DNA from: Adineta vaga
Lineage: Eukaryota; Rotifera
DNA: 64,000 nucleotides
NCBI GenBank assembly: GCA_021613535.1
Contig: CP075493.1
Location: 16,802,001-16,866,000 of the forward strand
Reading direction: 5' to 3'
The position numbers were made by a program, and so were the translations under genes. Shown here piece after piece: positions 53,601-60,749 of this stretch. Position 1 is the stretch's first letter. Each line of letters starts with the position of its first letter. Below the pieces are notes generated by a model that saw nothing but the letters and a program-made list of their open reading frames with translations, was not told where the DNA came from and did not search any database.

Positions 53601-54893
53601 ATGCTTCGTTGTCAAGGGAATATGGATCTAGAATATGTCCTTAGGGTTTTAGATGAAAAACAAGTTTCATACATGCAAAGTGTTCCAGCTTATTTCAGTA
53701 ATATGTGTAATTTTCTCCTGGAACACAAGTATGAAAATCTTGTTGCATTACGCACAATTGATATCGGAGGTAGAATGATTTTAAAATTTAGTCAGAAAGT
53801 GTCAATTTTTATGTTTTCTAGGAGATGTTAGTACTATTCAACTGCTGAAGAAATTAACTAGTAATATCTTTAACAATGTAAGAGTTGTGAATTTCTATGG
53901 GCCGGCAGAGACAACTATTAACACCACTTTTCATATCTTCAATCTTCAACTAGATACGATACACGTTCCACTCGGATGCCTATTACCTAACTATACGTGT
54001 ATGATTCTGGATGAATTGTCGCAACCTGTTGTAATCGATCAAGAAGGTGAACTAGTTGTTGGAGGAGTAGGTGTCTTTGCAGGATATCTTGGACGTGATG
54101 AATTGACTGCGAATGCATTTTTCAATTATGACGGATACAAATATTACCGAACAGGTGATCTAGTTCGATTGGGTAGCAATGGTCTTTTATATTATCAAGG
54201 AAGAAAAGATCATCAAGTCAAACTTCATGGACAACGAATTGAATTAGGAGAAATTGAGCGATGTTTACTTCAGACATCTGTTACAGCCTGTGTTGTCATC
54301 AAATGGGGCGACGACCATTTGGTTGCTTATGTTCAAAGTTCTACTATTGATGAGAAACTATTACGTGATCATTGCCAATCTCATTTACCACCTCACATGA
54401 TTCCATCGATGTTCATCGTTCTGAACAAACTACCATTGAATGCAAATGGAAAAGTTGATCGGAAACTTCTTCCTGCACCTAATTTCTCGGTAAACTTGTC
54501 TCCATCAGCTAAACTTCATACTCCGCAAAATCACTTAGAAGAAGCCGTGCACGATGTATGGTGTGAAATTCTTCAGTGGATTGGAAAAGAGATATCAACT
54601 ACTGTCAGTTTCTTTAGTATTGGTGGCCATTCACTTCTCTTCATTAAACTTTATCATCGTTATCAATCAATATTTAATTTTAATAGTCAGTCACTTACGA
54701 TTGCTCCTTTTCTTCAACAGCCAACTATTGTTCAACATTCACAATTACTCCGGACGATCGTAGTAGAAAATATCAGCTCAATGCAATGGAATTCACTACA
54801 TATTAAGCAAGGTAATAATTTTCTTTTCATATGGATATTTTTTTCAATCGATTGAAATATTCAATGATAATACGTTTAGGATACAATCCCTAA
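22053..54893 (+). CDS. giant multi-exon non-ribosomal peptide synthetase (whole gene model)
   Basis: Exons: 22053-23634, 25169-25732, 25797-26884, 26940-27239, 27297-27627, 27688-33207, 34571-36034, 36596-37159, 37223-38306, 38364-38663, 38716-39043, 39096-40094, 40151-41629, 45956-46519, 46583-47673, 47731-48030, 48089-48419, 48478-49467, 49536-50999, 51318-51881, 51945-53032, 53090-53389, 53442-53769, 53822-54811. All introns are GT-AG and every exon closes in phase except 37223-38306 (4-nt deletion). About 7,870 codons. Domain order: C1a, C2a-A1-T1, Cy-A-Ox-T2, C1b, C2b-A2-T3, C1c, C2c-A3-T4, C1d, C2d-A4-T5. The 3' end is uncertain. A 68-bp intron (54812-54879) followed by four codons and TAA at 54891-54893 would end it without a release domain; alternatively exon 24 splices to the C1 exon at 63447. 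The enzyme would assemble a peptide of at least five residues on phosphopantetheine arms. The reading as one transcript is inference; separate genes are possible at the long introns. Confidence 0.8.
23635..25168 (+). other. NRPS intron 1 (1,534 bp)
   Basis: Donor gtaagt at 23635 and acceptor ttattccag ending 25168. It is about 25 times longer than the usual intron of this gene and holds a GT-rich hairpin (24611-24693). Short open stretches inside are not protein-like. Confidence 0.75.
24611..24693. repeat. GT-rich hairpin repeat inside NRPS intron 1
   Basis: Left arm ttagagggtgtaggtgtga, right arm cacacgcacacccaccctcaa, separated by about 40 bases. The right arm ends in the ccctcaagatg that also ends the copies at about 7080 and 21860. 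Confidence 0.65.
25169..28680 (+). CDS. NRPS module 1: C2a-A1-T1
   Basis: Exons 2-5 and the start of exon 6. C2a runs from SYMQTKIWYDE (C1) through HHASFD (25618-25635) and NTDGRYRDELKSVIGMFGNV (C5). The intron at 25733-25796 is confirmed because splicing restores the conserved phrase YLNYALIEQ. A1: LAVELDEQSLTYSEL, CPLSPQDP (A2), FTSGSTGTPKA (A3, to 27239), SFDSHIDEILG (A4), NVYGPAEATIG (A5), YRTGD (A7), GRKDFQIKLHGQRIELGEIE (A8), NGKIDRK (A10). Pocket residues by alignment to GrsA: D-S-D-A-L-S-V-I-G-K, which I cannot assign to a substrate. T1 has IGGHSL with the carrier serine codon at 28500-28502. Substrate unknown; the D235 anchor for an alpha-amino group is present, so an alpha-amino acid is expected. 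Confidence 0.85.
28681..33207 (+). CDS. NRPS module 2: Cy-A(Cys)-Ox-T2, thiazole-forming
   Basis: Read without introns from the end of T1. Cyclisation domain: PFPVTEMQQAYLIGR (Cy1), RHEALRIIF, then DFLILDLWS (29097-29123) with the DxxxxD that replaces HHxxxDG, and ITGDFTTTLLLEI. Adenylation domain: YTSGSTGQPKGVMVSH (A3), NFDLSIYDIFG (A4, 30657-30689), WNSVP, ILLSGD, SLGGATEASIWS, GRKDFQVKIHGYRIELGEIE (A8). Pocket residues are D-L-Y-N-L-S-L-I-W plus the A10 Lys, the textbook cysteine code. About 400 residues (31440-32640) are then inserted before A10 (NGKVDRK). They carry YASYESLYPVQVY and SPGLYYHNPDQHTLEL, hallmarks of the SagB/nitroreductase-like FMN oxidase of EpoB/MtaD-type modules. T2: VGGNSL, serine codon 33027-33029, with a ~45-residue insert upstream. 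Predicted chemistry: Cys loading, condensation plus cyclodehydration to thiazoline, oxidation to thiazole. Confidence 0.9.
31440..32640 (+). other. Ox: SagB-type FMN oxidase inserted in the Cys adenylation domain
   Basis: Lies between A8 and A10, the position known from epothilone and myxothiazol synthetases. It begins near TDPVERTNFKHARHGTKHHY. A basic YYGKKTYRQF segment is a candidate FMN phosphate contact by analogy with RRSxRxF. The conserved YxxxxSLYPVQVY block (31791-31838) and GLYYHNPDQH follow. LGLMFKRTN and an internal acidic region (IPLEVEEAIIEDDMP) are less typical. It ends at LKTYLNKKLPTYMIPSYFLT, the resumption of the A-domain C-terminal subdomain. The reading frame is intact throughout. 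Confidence 0.8.
33208..34570 (+). other. NRPS intron 6 (1,363 bp)
   Basis: Donor caag|gtaagg and acceptor aacatttag|gtcttgc, phase 1. It contains a CA-rich tract (about 33750-33840) and otherwise AT-rich DNA. No gene was found in it. Confidence 0.7.
34571..36034 (+). CDS. NRPS exon 7: condensation domain C1b
   Basis: A single 1,464-nt exon holding one complete C domain, bounded by phase-1 introns. Motifs: ASFAQERIFLDEQ (C1), SKHNILRSSLIF (C2), HHAASD (35011-35028, catalytic His-His-Asp present but followed by Arg), FWHFQLDGY, NANRYRNEIQNMFGIFFSTL (C5) and SCSFIGSRDLFDRTAI. It follows T2 directly and is followed by another C domain, with no carrier between. It lacks the epimerase motifs I would look for (the EGHGRE and FNYLGQ types), so I call it C and not E. 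Up to about 35430 it is nearly identical in DNA to C1d and to the partial C1e; beyond that it differs clearly. Confidence 0.85.
36035..36595 (+). other. NRPS intron 7 (561 bp)
   Basis: Donor gaag|gtatgt, acceptor tttttttag|catcagc, phase 1, at the C1b|C2b boundary. Nothing else seen in it. Confidence 0.7.
36596..40094 (+). pseudogene. NRPS module 3: C2b-A2-T3 with a 4-nt deletion
   Basis: Exons 8-12. C2b: ASYAQARIWLDEQ, HHALFD (37045-37062), NIDTRSRDELKSLIGIFQNV. The 63-bp intron 37160-37222 restores YLDYAVIEQ. Between 38251 and 38258 four bases are missing relative to the near-identical module at 51318-54811. The frame then hits TAG at 38287-38289, before the normal donor at 38307. A donor-like cag|gtgaca at 38265/38266 would splice in phase to 38364, replacing 19 residues by 4 just before motif A2. 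Downstream is intact: FTSGSTGTPKG (to 38663), SYDVHVQEIVG, LYGPAETTVD, GRKDHQVKLHGQRIELGEIE, NGKVDRK and T3 IGGHSL (serine 39911-39913). Pocket: D-V-Q-Q-I-I-L-V-D-K, substrate unknown. T3 is unlike T4/T5. The module is dead unless the alternative donor is used. Confidence 0.75.
40151..41629 (+). CDS. NRPS exon 13: condensation domain C1c
   Basis: 1,479-nt single-domain exon between phase-1 introns (40095-40150 before, 4.3 kb after). Motifs: ASFAQERIILDEQIRF, IKHSILRTAFYL, HHSVFDG (40633-40653), FWHSQFQGYN, NANRYRSELQNLIGMFVSTL, SCSLVCSRDLFDQTTI. It is the only C domain in the window with the full canonical HHxxxDG including Gly. Its N-terminal half is divergent from the other C1 domains, but a stretch around 40943-41110 is almost base-for-base the same as in C1b and C1d, a sign of gene conversion. 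The acceptor at 40150 (tctag|ctagagc) is chosen because the alternative AG four bases later breaks frame. Confidence 0.85.
41630..45955 (+). other. NRPS intron 13 (4,326 bp)
   Basis: Donor gaag|gtacgt, acceptor cttatag|gattagc, phase 1, at the C1c|C2c boundary. No gene seen inside. It has a cluster of TCCGAT/ATCGGA words at 44262-44381 and a TATA-like accatataaagg near 43460. The latter leaves room for a separate promoter, though no suitable ATG exon follows it. The intron could instead mark a gene boundary. Confidence 0.6.
44262..44381. repeat. cluster of TCCGAT/ATCGGA words
   Basis: Within 120 bp the hexamer-like word atccga or its complement tcggat occurs about eight times in both orientations (for example gatccgatcggac, tatcggattcc, tgtcggattcc, atatccgatg). 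It may be a degenerate satellite or a palindromic element. Confidence 0.5.
45956..49467 (+). CDS. NRPS module 4: C2c-A3-T4
   Basis: Exons 14-18. C2c: ASYAQARIWLDEQVRF, HHALFD (46405-46422), intron 46520-46582 restoring YLDYAVIEQ, NTDGRYREELMSVIGMFVNA. From about 46021 to 46780 the DNA, intron included, is almost identical to C2b and C2d. After 46781 (...AFLLYTLSNHIEP) it is its own sequence, so the domain is a mosaic. A3: CPLSPQDP, FTSGSTGTPKA (to 48030), SFDIHVQEILG, YMHSVPS, SLCSSGEA, LYGPAETTIDS, YRTGDLVR, GRKDHQVKLHGQRIELGEIE, NGKVDRK. Pocket D-I-Q-H-L-S-L-I-D-K, substrate not assignable. T4: IGGHSL, serine 49287-49289. The frame is open through every splice. Confidence 0.85.
49536..50999 (+). 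CDS. NRPS exon 19: condensation domain C1d
   Basis: 1,464-nt exon, same length as C1b. ASFAQERIFLDEQ, SKHNILRSSLIF, HHAASD (49976-49993), NANRYRSELQSLIGMFVSTL. The 5' ~860 bases match C1b nearly base for base. The 3' part instead resembles C1c (tgtgttacttctgtcaatgc in place of the C1b version) before becoming unique. Preceded by a 68-bp intron (49468-49535) and followed by a 318-bp intron; both are phase 1. Confidence 0.85.
51000..51317 (+). other. NRPS intron 19 (318 bp) with a perfect hairpin
   Basis: Donor gaag|gtacgt, acceptor cttatag|gattagc. Its last ~20 bases (ttcttgtatcttatag) equal those of the intron before 45956, so the two introns share a 3' end. It contains the 19-bp perfect inverted repeat at 51180-51225. 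Confidence 0.75.
51180..51225. repeat. 19-bp perfect inverted repeat
   Basis: ttttgttctatctgaaaca (51180-51198), 8-base loop, tgtttcagatagaacaaaa (51207-51225). It would form a stable hairpin in the pre-mRNA of intron 19. Confidence 0.8.
51318..54811 (+). CDS. NRPS module 5: C2d-A4-T5
   Basis: Exons 20-24, the intact twin of module 3. 51318-53821 matches 36596-39095 almost base for base, introns included. C2d: HHALFD (51767-51784). A4: FTSGSTGTPKG (to 53389), SYDVHVQEIVG, YMQSVPA, FYGPAETTINT, GRKDHQVKLHGQRIELGEIE, NGKVDRK. Pocket D-V-Q-Q-I-I-F-I-N-K, differing from A2 at the last three variable positions only. T5 (IGGHSL, serine 54631-54633) is the twin of T4, not of T3, so the module is a composite. 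The frame is open throughout, and the 4 bases missing in module 3 are present here (52975-52990). No thioesterase or reductase follows in frame. Confidence 0.88.
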
Positions 54894-57879
54894 TATAAAA
54901 AATTAATTAATTTGTCAAAAAACTGACAGCTGTTAGCATTATGAATGTAGGGCTTTACAGGCTTAGGAATCTTTTAGTACAATATAGGGCATGTCCAAAC
55001 TTGACGTTGTGACATTTCGGAGATATTGCATGTTAATTGTTTTGAGGACTAAAAAAGCGCTATAGCTCAGTGAAACGCCATTCGATACAGCTCTTTATGT
55101 CTTAGTTATCGTATAAAAACAATTGAGTTCAATAGAAGTCTTCAATTTCTATCAATATTTATTAGTCGCTTGCCGCTATAACATAAAAGGTCCTTGATGC
55201 TGTACTCGCTATTGTCTCTCTCTGTTTTCCTGCCAATATGACGTCGACCAATGAAAATATCTTATAGACGATTTTTGTAGAGCTTTCGGCGAGGATTCTA
55301 ATGGTAAAGAAATGCTCTTATAGAAACTTCCATTCGTACAAAAAAGTCAAAATGTCAACGTAACGCTGTGACAGTCAGATTTGTCAATTATTGTTACGAC
55401 GATATCTCGATATCAAGCAAAGAGCAGAAGGCATATGATGCCTTATAGCGATTTCCAGGAAACTGTATTTGTTTTGGATAACAAACAAATCTCCGAAAAT
55501 TTAATTTATTCTTCATTATGGGCATGCCATAATGGATCAGTTACGTATGCTATATAATTTCTAGGAAAACACAATGTATCTATTCCACGGGTATTTTTTA
55601 ACTCGCCGCAGTTTTATAATAAGTCACTGCCTACTGGATTGAGGGTGCTTCGAAACGCGATGAGGATATATGTTCGGCGCCCAACTTTCATTTATTTCTC
55701 AAAAGAACTATAACACCTTTCAGGACTTTTTCTTCTTAGTGACTCTATGATTCTTTCATCTGAATCGAAACCTCACCAACGTCCCGTATAGGGCATATTA
55801 GGCACATAGAACTTATTTGACATAAAAAGATCAACACTATGGCTGTTTCTAACATGTCCAATATGCCTACGCTCAGATCTTGTCTTAATATATATGTGAT
55901 GAAAATCGATCTCCCGGAAATCGCTAAAGCACATCAAATCGTAGAAGTTGGTTCATTTGGGATGAGAAAGGTCTCACTTTATAAGTTAGAAAACATTTGG
56001 CAGCTCGACTCTACAATACATTTTCGATGTGTATGATGAATTAGAAAGTGCAGAATGAGAATGTGCTATTATTAATGCGCTGACTGGGACTTCTTATCTG
56101 TACTGGTCAAGATCAAAAATCACACTTTTTTGAAAAACAAAATATATTTTCTGGCACTTTCGGACATGCTCTACAACATGATGTATGCATCCGCTTTCAA
56201 CTCTGAATACAATACTTAATGTCCGAAGTGTTGCATTGCGTGAACAGGATATATAGTGGTATAGAAATTTAACATAGATGTGTAACCCCTTATATCACTA
56301 TACCATAAATAGCGTTCGTCGAGGGTAACTAGCTAGAATTTCGACTGAAGAATTAACAGAACGGAGTTCACTGATTATTTTCGCTGAAATAGTTTTTGTT
56401 TTGAAAATTAATTTTTTGTGATCTATGGAATATTTGAGAGAATGAATCGATAGACAATAAGTAACGCTAATTCTTTGTATTCGTCAAGCCTTTTCTGGAA
56501 GAGTTAGAAGAGTGTTCTGAGCGTTCCTATACTCAGAAACATCATGATTTCCCACACTATCCTTATTACCACATAGTATCGTTTTGTTTTCATCTTCTCC
56601 TTGTAAATATTTGTTGTTATTATTATAATATTCAAATACATTAACTCTGTGAATTATATGATGTTCTCAACTGAGATTCACATATGGATAAGAAAAGTAC
56701 AGTAATTATATTATGCAAGAAAATGTGAAATAAACAAGCAAAGACACAAAAATTTATGACTTTCTAAGCACAATCATTATCGCTACATTGCTGTTTATAC
56801 AAAAAAAGGGAATTAAATCTTTCCAATGATTTAGTATTTATTGCACGCTTATTGGTGTAGTCATAGTGATGGCATATAGCTCAAATCACACAAACCCACT
56901 ATCTTAAATAATAATATTTTTCGAAACAGAGCAGCTCGAGGTGCTAGTTGCAAGTTTTAGTTCCGCACAATCAAATAAATATACGTGAGTAGCATTACGT
57001 TCGCGTCAATCAGTAGATTTCGTTACGTCCAATTTTTTCACTAGAATTATTTTCGCTTATGTATCGATTCACTCGATAGCTTCTCAGACATGAAGACTCT
57101 CAGCTATTATATTACTGATTAATCTCTTAGTTCAACGTCTAGTCGGTCAGAAATTCACGACTAGCCGTTCCGGTTCTTAGTTTGTTGAGGGTCAACCATG
57201 AGTTAAACTCGAGTTTTAGCACACAAGAACTAATTCGCCTATCGTAAATCGATATGCATCTAAATATCAGGATCTAGTTTCTAGCTTTGGGTTCATTTTC
57301 TCTTTTATTTTCAGAAACTGATTAGGGCTGTACAGTTTACGCTCACACTCATGAGCTTCACATAGATGTAACAGCTTGCTCGGTTGTCAGGGTCTTTAAT
57401 GGCGGTTTTTTATGTACAACTAGTTAGAAATAAGCAAAAAAGACTTCATTTTTATAATATATCTAAACGAAAATTATGACGCTCATCGGCGCCCGTTGCG
57501 AATGAGCGTAAGCTGTATAGTCTTAAAACTGGTATTCTACGCAATTCGTCATCTAAAGAGAAATAATTTAGTTGCTTTGAAAAATCGGATGAACTACGTT
57601 TCGTACCACCCTTTACGAACGCCTGACAGCATCACCAGATGTTCGGTATCAAAAATTCTTTTTGACAATTATTCGCAGGAGTTCGTAAACGGCCTGTCCA
57701 ACCGTGGCGGAATCACATTTTTTCATTTTGTTTTTTCAATATTTAAATAAAGAGAAGTCAGAATCACCGAGATATATTTATAAATTATGTAAGGGTGGTC
57801 TTGCCTCTACACCTGCACTAAGTGTCACGAGAATTCATACGTCTATCTTTGTTGTATCGAAGAAATAATGACACGTTAA

Positions 57880-57960
57880 CCCTTTCCAGCCGGGTGTATC
57901 CATATGGATACATTTTGCCGTAGGGGGTACGGCATTTTCCAAATAGCCGGCCGGGAAGGG
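57880..57960. mobile_element. 81-bp piggyBac-like MITE flanked by TTAA
   Basis: TTAA at 57876-57879 and 57961-57964 flank an element with inverted ends (ccctttccagccggg ... ccggccgggaaggg). Inside are the perfect palindrome gtatccatatggatac and a small hairpin (tgccgtagggggtacggca). A TTAA target plus CCCTTTCC-type ends are typical of piggyBac-family elements. No coding capacity, so it would have been moved in trans. Confidence 0.7.
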
Positions 57961-58567
57961 TTAAGAAATCACACAAAACGGAAGTGTATATCGGAAGTAT
58001 TGGAAAGAAATAAAAAACTTAGCTCAATGGGAAGTGTGACGAAAAAACTTTTTATACAAAATTCTTAGCTTTGATGACTATCTATGCATATAATAAAAAA
58101 CAAACTTCCGAAATAAAACAATCGTTATCCAATATAAAGAAAATTTTTTCTTTACGGAATCACTTTTGAGGAATGACTGATTTTTTTACGTGTATTCTTT
58201 TTTCAAAGTACTTATTAGTACACTATATTTCAAACACTATTGTTTGACAGAGATAAGCATGTGAGAGAAGGAGTAAAACAAAATATTTTTGAAAAAATAA
58301 AGCACTTCACATAAACATACTACATACATATAAGTTAAAATCTATAGAGATTGATTGTCACCCGCAGCATATTGTATAACATATTTATGGAAAGCTTGAA
58401 AATGGTATTGTTTTCTGAATATTAGATATACTATTAATTTGAGAAGACGTTTTTGCATGTTTAACAAAATTCGATGCTAAACAAAGATTAATCATAATCA
58501 CTACTTCCACTCATACAAGGATATGCCGTAGTCTGAGAAAAGGTTTTTTGTCGCAGCGAGCAGATTT

Positions 58568-58626
58568 TGAGGGAGAGGGTGAGTGTGGGTATACGTTCAT
58601 TCCAAATTTTCATCCACGCCCTTGAA
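58568..58626. repeat. GT-rich hairpin repeat
   Basis: ggagagggtgagtgtgggtat pairs imperfectly with catccacgcccttgaaag. A member of the dispersed family. Confidence 0.55.
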
Positions 58627-59603
58627 AGAGAAACTCTAGTTCAAACTTTTGTGTTAGCTGACGGACATTTGTAACTATATTGTTATGAATAATGATGCGA
58701 ATTACATGTCTGTACTTGTGTCGTATATTATTAATTCAAAGGAAGAAAAAAACTATAGAAGGAATAAGTTAATTGAATGATAAAAAGAATCTTTAAATAA
58801 AAAAAAGTAAAATGTTCACTATGACAAAGACCAAATCAGTAGCATTCACCATGCGTATATAGATTTTTAAAACAGTCTCTCTTGACAGTCTAAAACATGA
58901 AATCATTGTTTCTTCACATGAAGAATATACCTAAAAAATACTTTCTTATGATTAGATTTTAGTTTGAAGTAAGGTTATAGGAAAATAATGATCTTTTTAT
59001 TATGTATGATAGAAACTGGGATCATTGGAGGTGATTCCGTCACATTACACATAACTCCCTAAATCATTTCGAAAACTCGCGAACTAAAGCAACGCATAGA
59101 GCATGAAAAAGTGTCTGTAGAATACCACTTTTGAGAAAACGAAATCACTCATATTTTACCAGAAATGAATTATGATGAGTATCGTAGCGGCATCGCCATC
59201 ATCATTGTACTATGTTTATAAACGTAGATAACTTCACGAAGAAAAGACTGATCAAACTTTTCTTTTCATGAACACATAGTCTGTCGGTCGTAATACTACT
59301 TCATAGAAAGAGTTCCAAAAAAGCACATCTATTTGCAAAAGAACATTTCAAAACTGGAATGTATCCTAATTTTGTTCATTCGAGATTTCTGAGACCCACA
59401 TCTTTTGGATGATAGATTTTCACACGATAATGCAGATCTGTGAAGTAAAAAAACATACTTGAGAATGATTTCAACCATACTCTCTACGATGGTAATATTT
59501 GTTTTACTTAAAAGCGTTGGTCATCTTCGCCCACTAATACACGCAGTTACGTGGATCGGCCGACATCGAATCTGAGTTCTATGTAAAGAACTCAAACATT
59601 CTA

Positions 59604-59673
59604 CAGTAAAACCTCTCTAATATGAACACCATTCGGACTTTTCAAAAGTGTCACTTTAGAGAGGTGGTGCACA
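59604..59673. repeat. transposon-type terminal repeat (TA-flanked)
   Basis: TA at 59602-59603 then cagtaaaacctctctaatat and gaacacc, with an internal inverted echo (cactttagagaggtggt). It has the same orientation and nearly the same start as the end of the element at 62094. It is next to the transposase relic and may be that element's left end. Confidence 0.5.
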
Positions 59674-60331
59674 TTCTACTGAGAAAGCCGTGATGATATT
59701 TTTAATGAATAATTGACTGAGTTTATTGGGAAAACACAAAGTATACATAGGAGAGAGATAATTAGACGAACGAGAAAAAATCGAGAGGCTTTTTCGTCTG
59801 TTTAGACAATAAACAAGAAGAAGAAATGAGTCAATGATGGTCGATAACCCCAATTCAATATGAAGAGTCGCTGGCGAACAATAACGATGTTCTGCAACCA
59901 TAGTCCACAATAATGAGTAGTAAGCCTTATTGGCATTTTGAGACTCCCATCCAGAATACGAGCTAAACTAGTATAAGAACATAGTTCTTCAAACACCGGT
60001 TTTATCATATCTAGACATGGTTGAAAAATAGGCACTTTCGCACGGGAAAAAGGTTGACCAATTGACTGCGCCTGAAGGTATTTGCATCGGTAGAAATTGC
60101 ACCAGTCACGCATTAGCTCTTCAGTTGTTGAATAATGATGATTAAAATTGCGAATGAACTTTGATACAATCTATTCAAATTCGTTTTCTTTTCACCTATC
60201 GCTTTAGCAAAATATATCGTGAATTTAATGGCTTGAGCATCAATCATACAACCGTTCTCGCTAAAGCACTTCCAATCGCTGAAAACCACGTTCTTATTTT
60301 CTCGTTTGATCTTCATAATACGATTTAACAT
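59656..60331 (-). pseudogene. decayed Mutator-like transposase domain
   Basis: Three minus-strand open blocks in successive frames (60331-60113, 60113-59802, 59910-59656). They read in order KIKRENKNVVFSDWKCFSEN, FTIYFAKAIGEKKTNL, RDWCNFYRCK, KPVFEELCSYTSLARILDG, QNANKAYYSLLWTMVAEHRY and CSPATLHIELGLSTIIDSF. This order (lysine-rich start, WC-x-Y/F, lkPiFe.Ls, TQN-x-N-E-s...W...P) is what I know from the Mutator-like transposase domain common in arthropod and other invertebrate genomes. At least two frameshifts, and a missing N-terminus, make it a relic. Confidence 0.55.
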
Positions 60332-60749
60332 TTTTTTGCAAAAGGATTTGTATCTTCTAATTTTTAAATATCAATATCAAGATATCGGCACGGCCAGCCA
60401 TCGGTCCCCTTCGTTGGGGAAGGTTCGAATTCAATATCACAGGAAAATAAGCATATTTTGAAATAGAGTACATGTCATAGTGTACAAAAAAAAGTGTCGT
60501 AAGTAACGGAAAAAGTAATCTGTGAATGACAGTAGCGCTGTTCTGTTCTTTGATGAACATCTCATATAGTGACATCTCCAGATCACAATAATTTAACGGT
60601 TAAAAAGTATTCATATAAAAGTTGAATTGAACCAAATACTACATGAACTTATAGAAGAAGACATTCACTTTCAGATAGCAAGCTTTGAGAAAAAATCTGT
60701 GTGACGCATAAATAAATCTATTAACTACAAAACTACTGAGTTTTTCATG

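Noticed and set aside
22053-54811. Bacterial contamination or a bacterial gene cluster
   Set aside because: Many short GT-AG introns restore conserved motifs in phase, the surrounding genes are animal-like, and no operon structure or ribosome-binding sites are present.
54812-54893. Thioesterase or reductase release domain after T5
   Set aside because: Reading through gives a stop at 54853-54855, splicing the 68-bp intron gives a stop at 54891-54893, and no TE or R motif is present in the following DNA.
55839-57750. Short open stretches in the 8.6-kb gap as genes
   Set aside because: They are under 90 codons, have no protein-like motifs, and are crossed by stops on extension.
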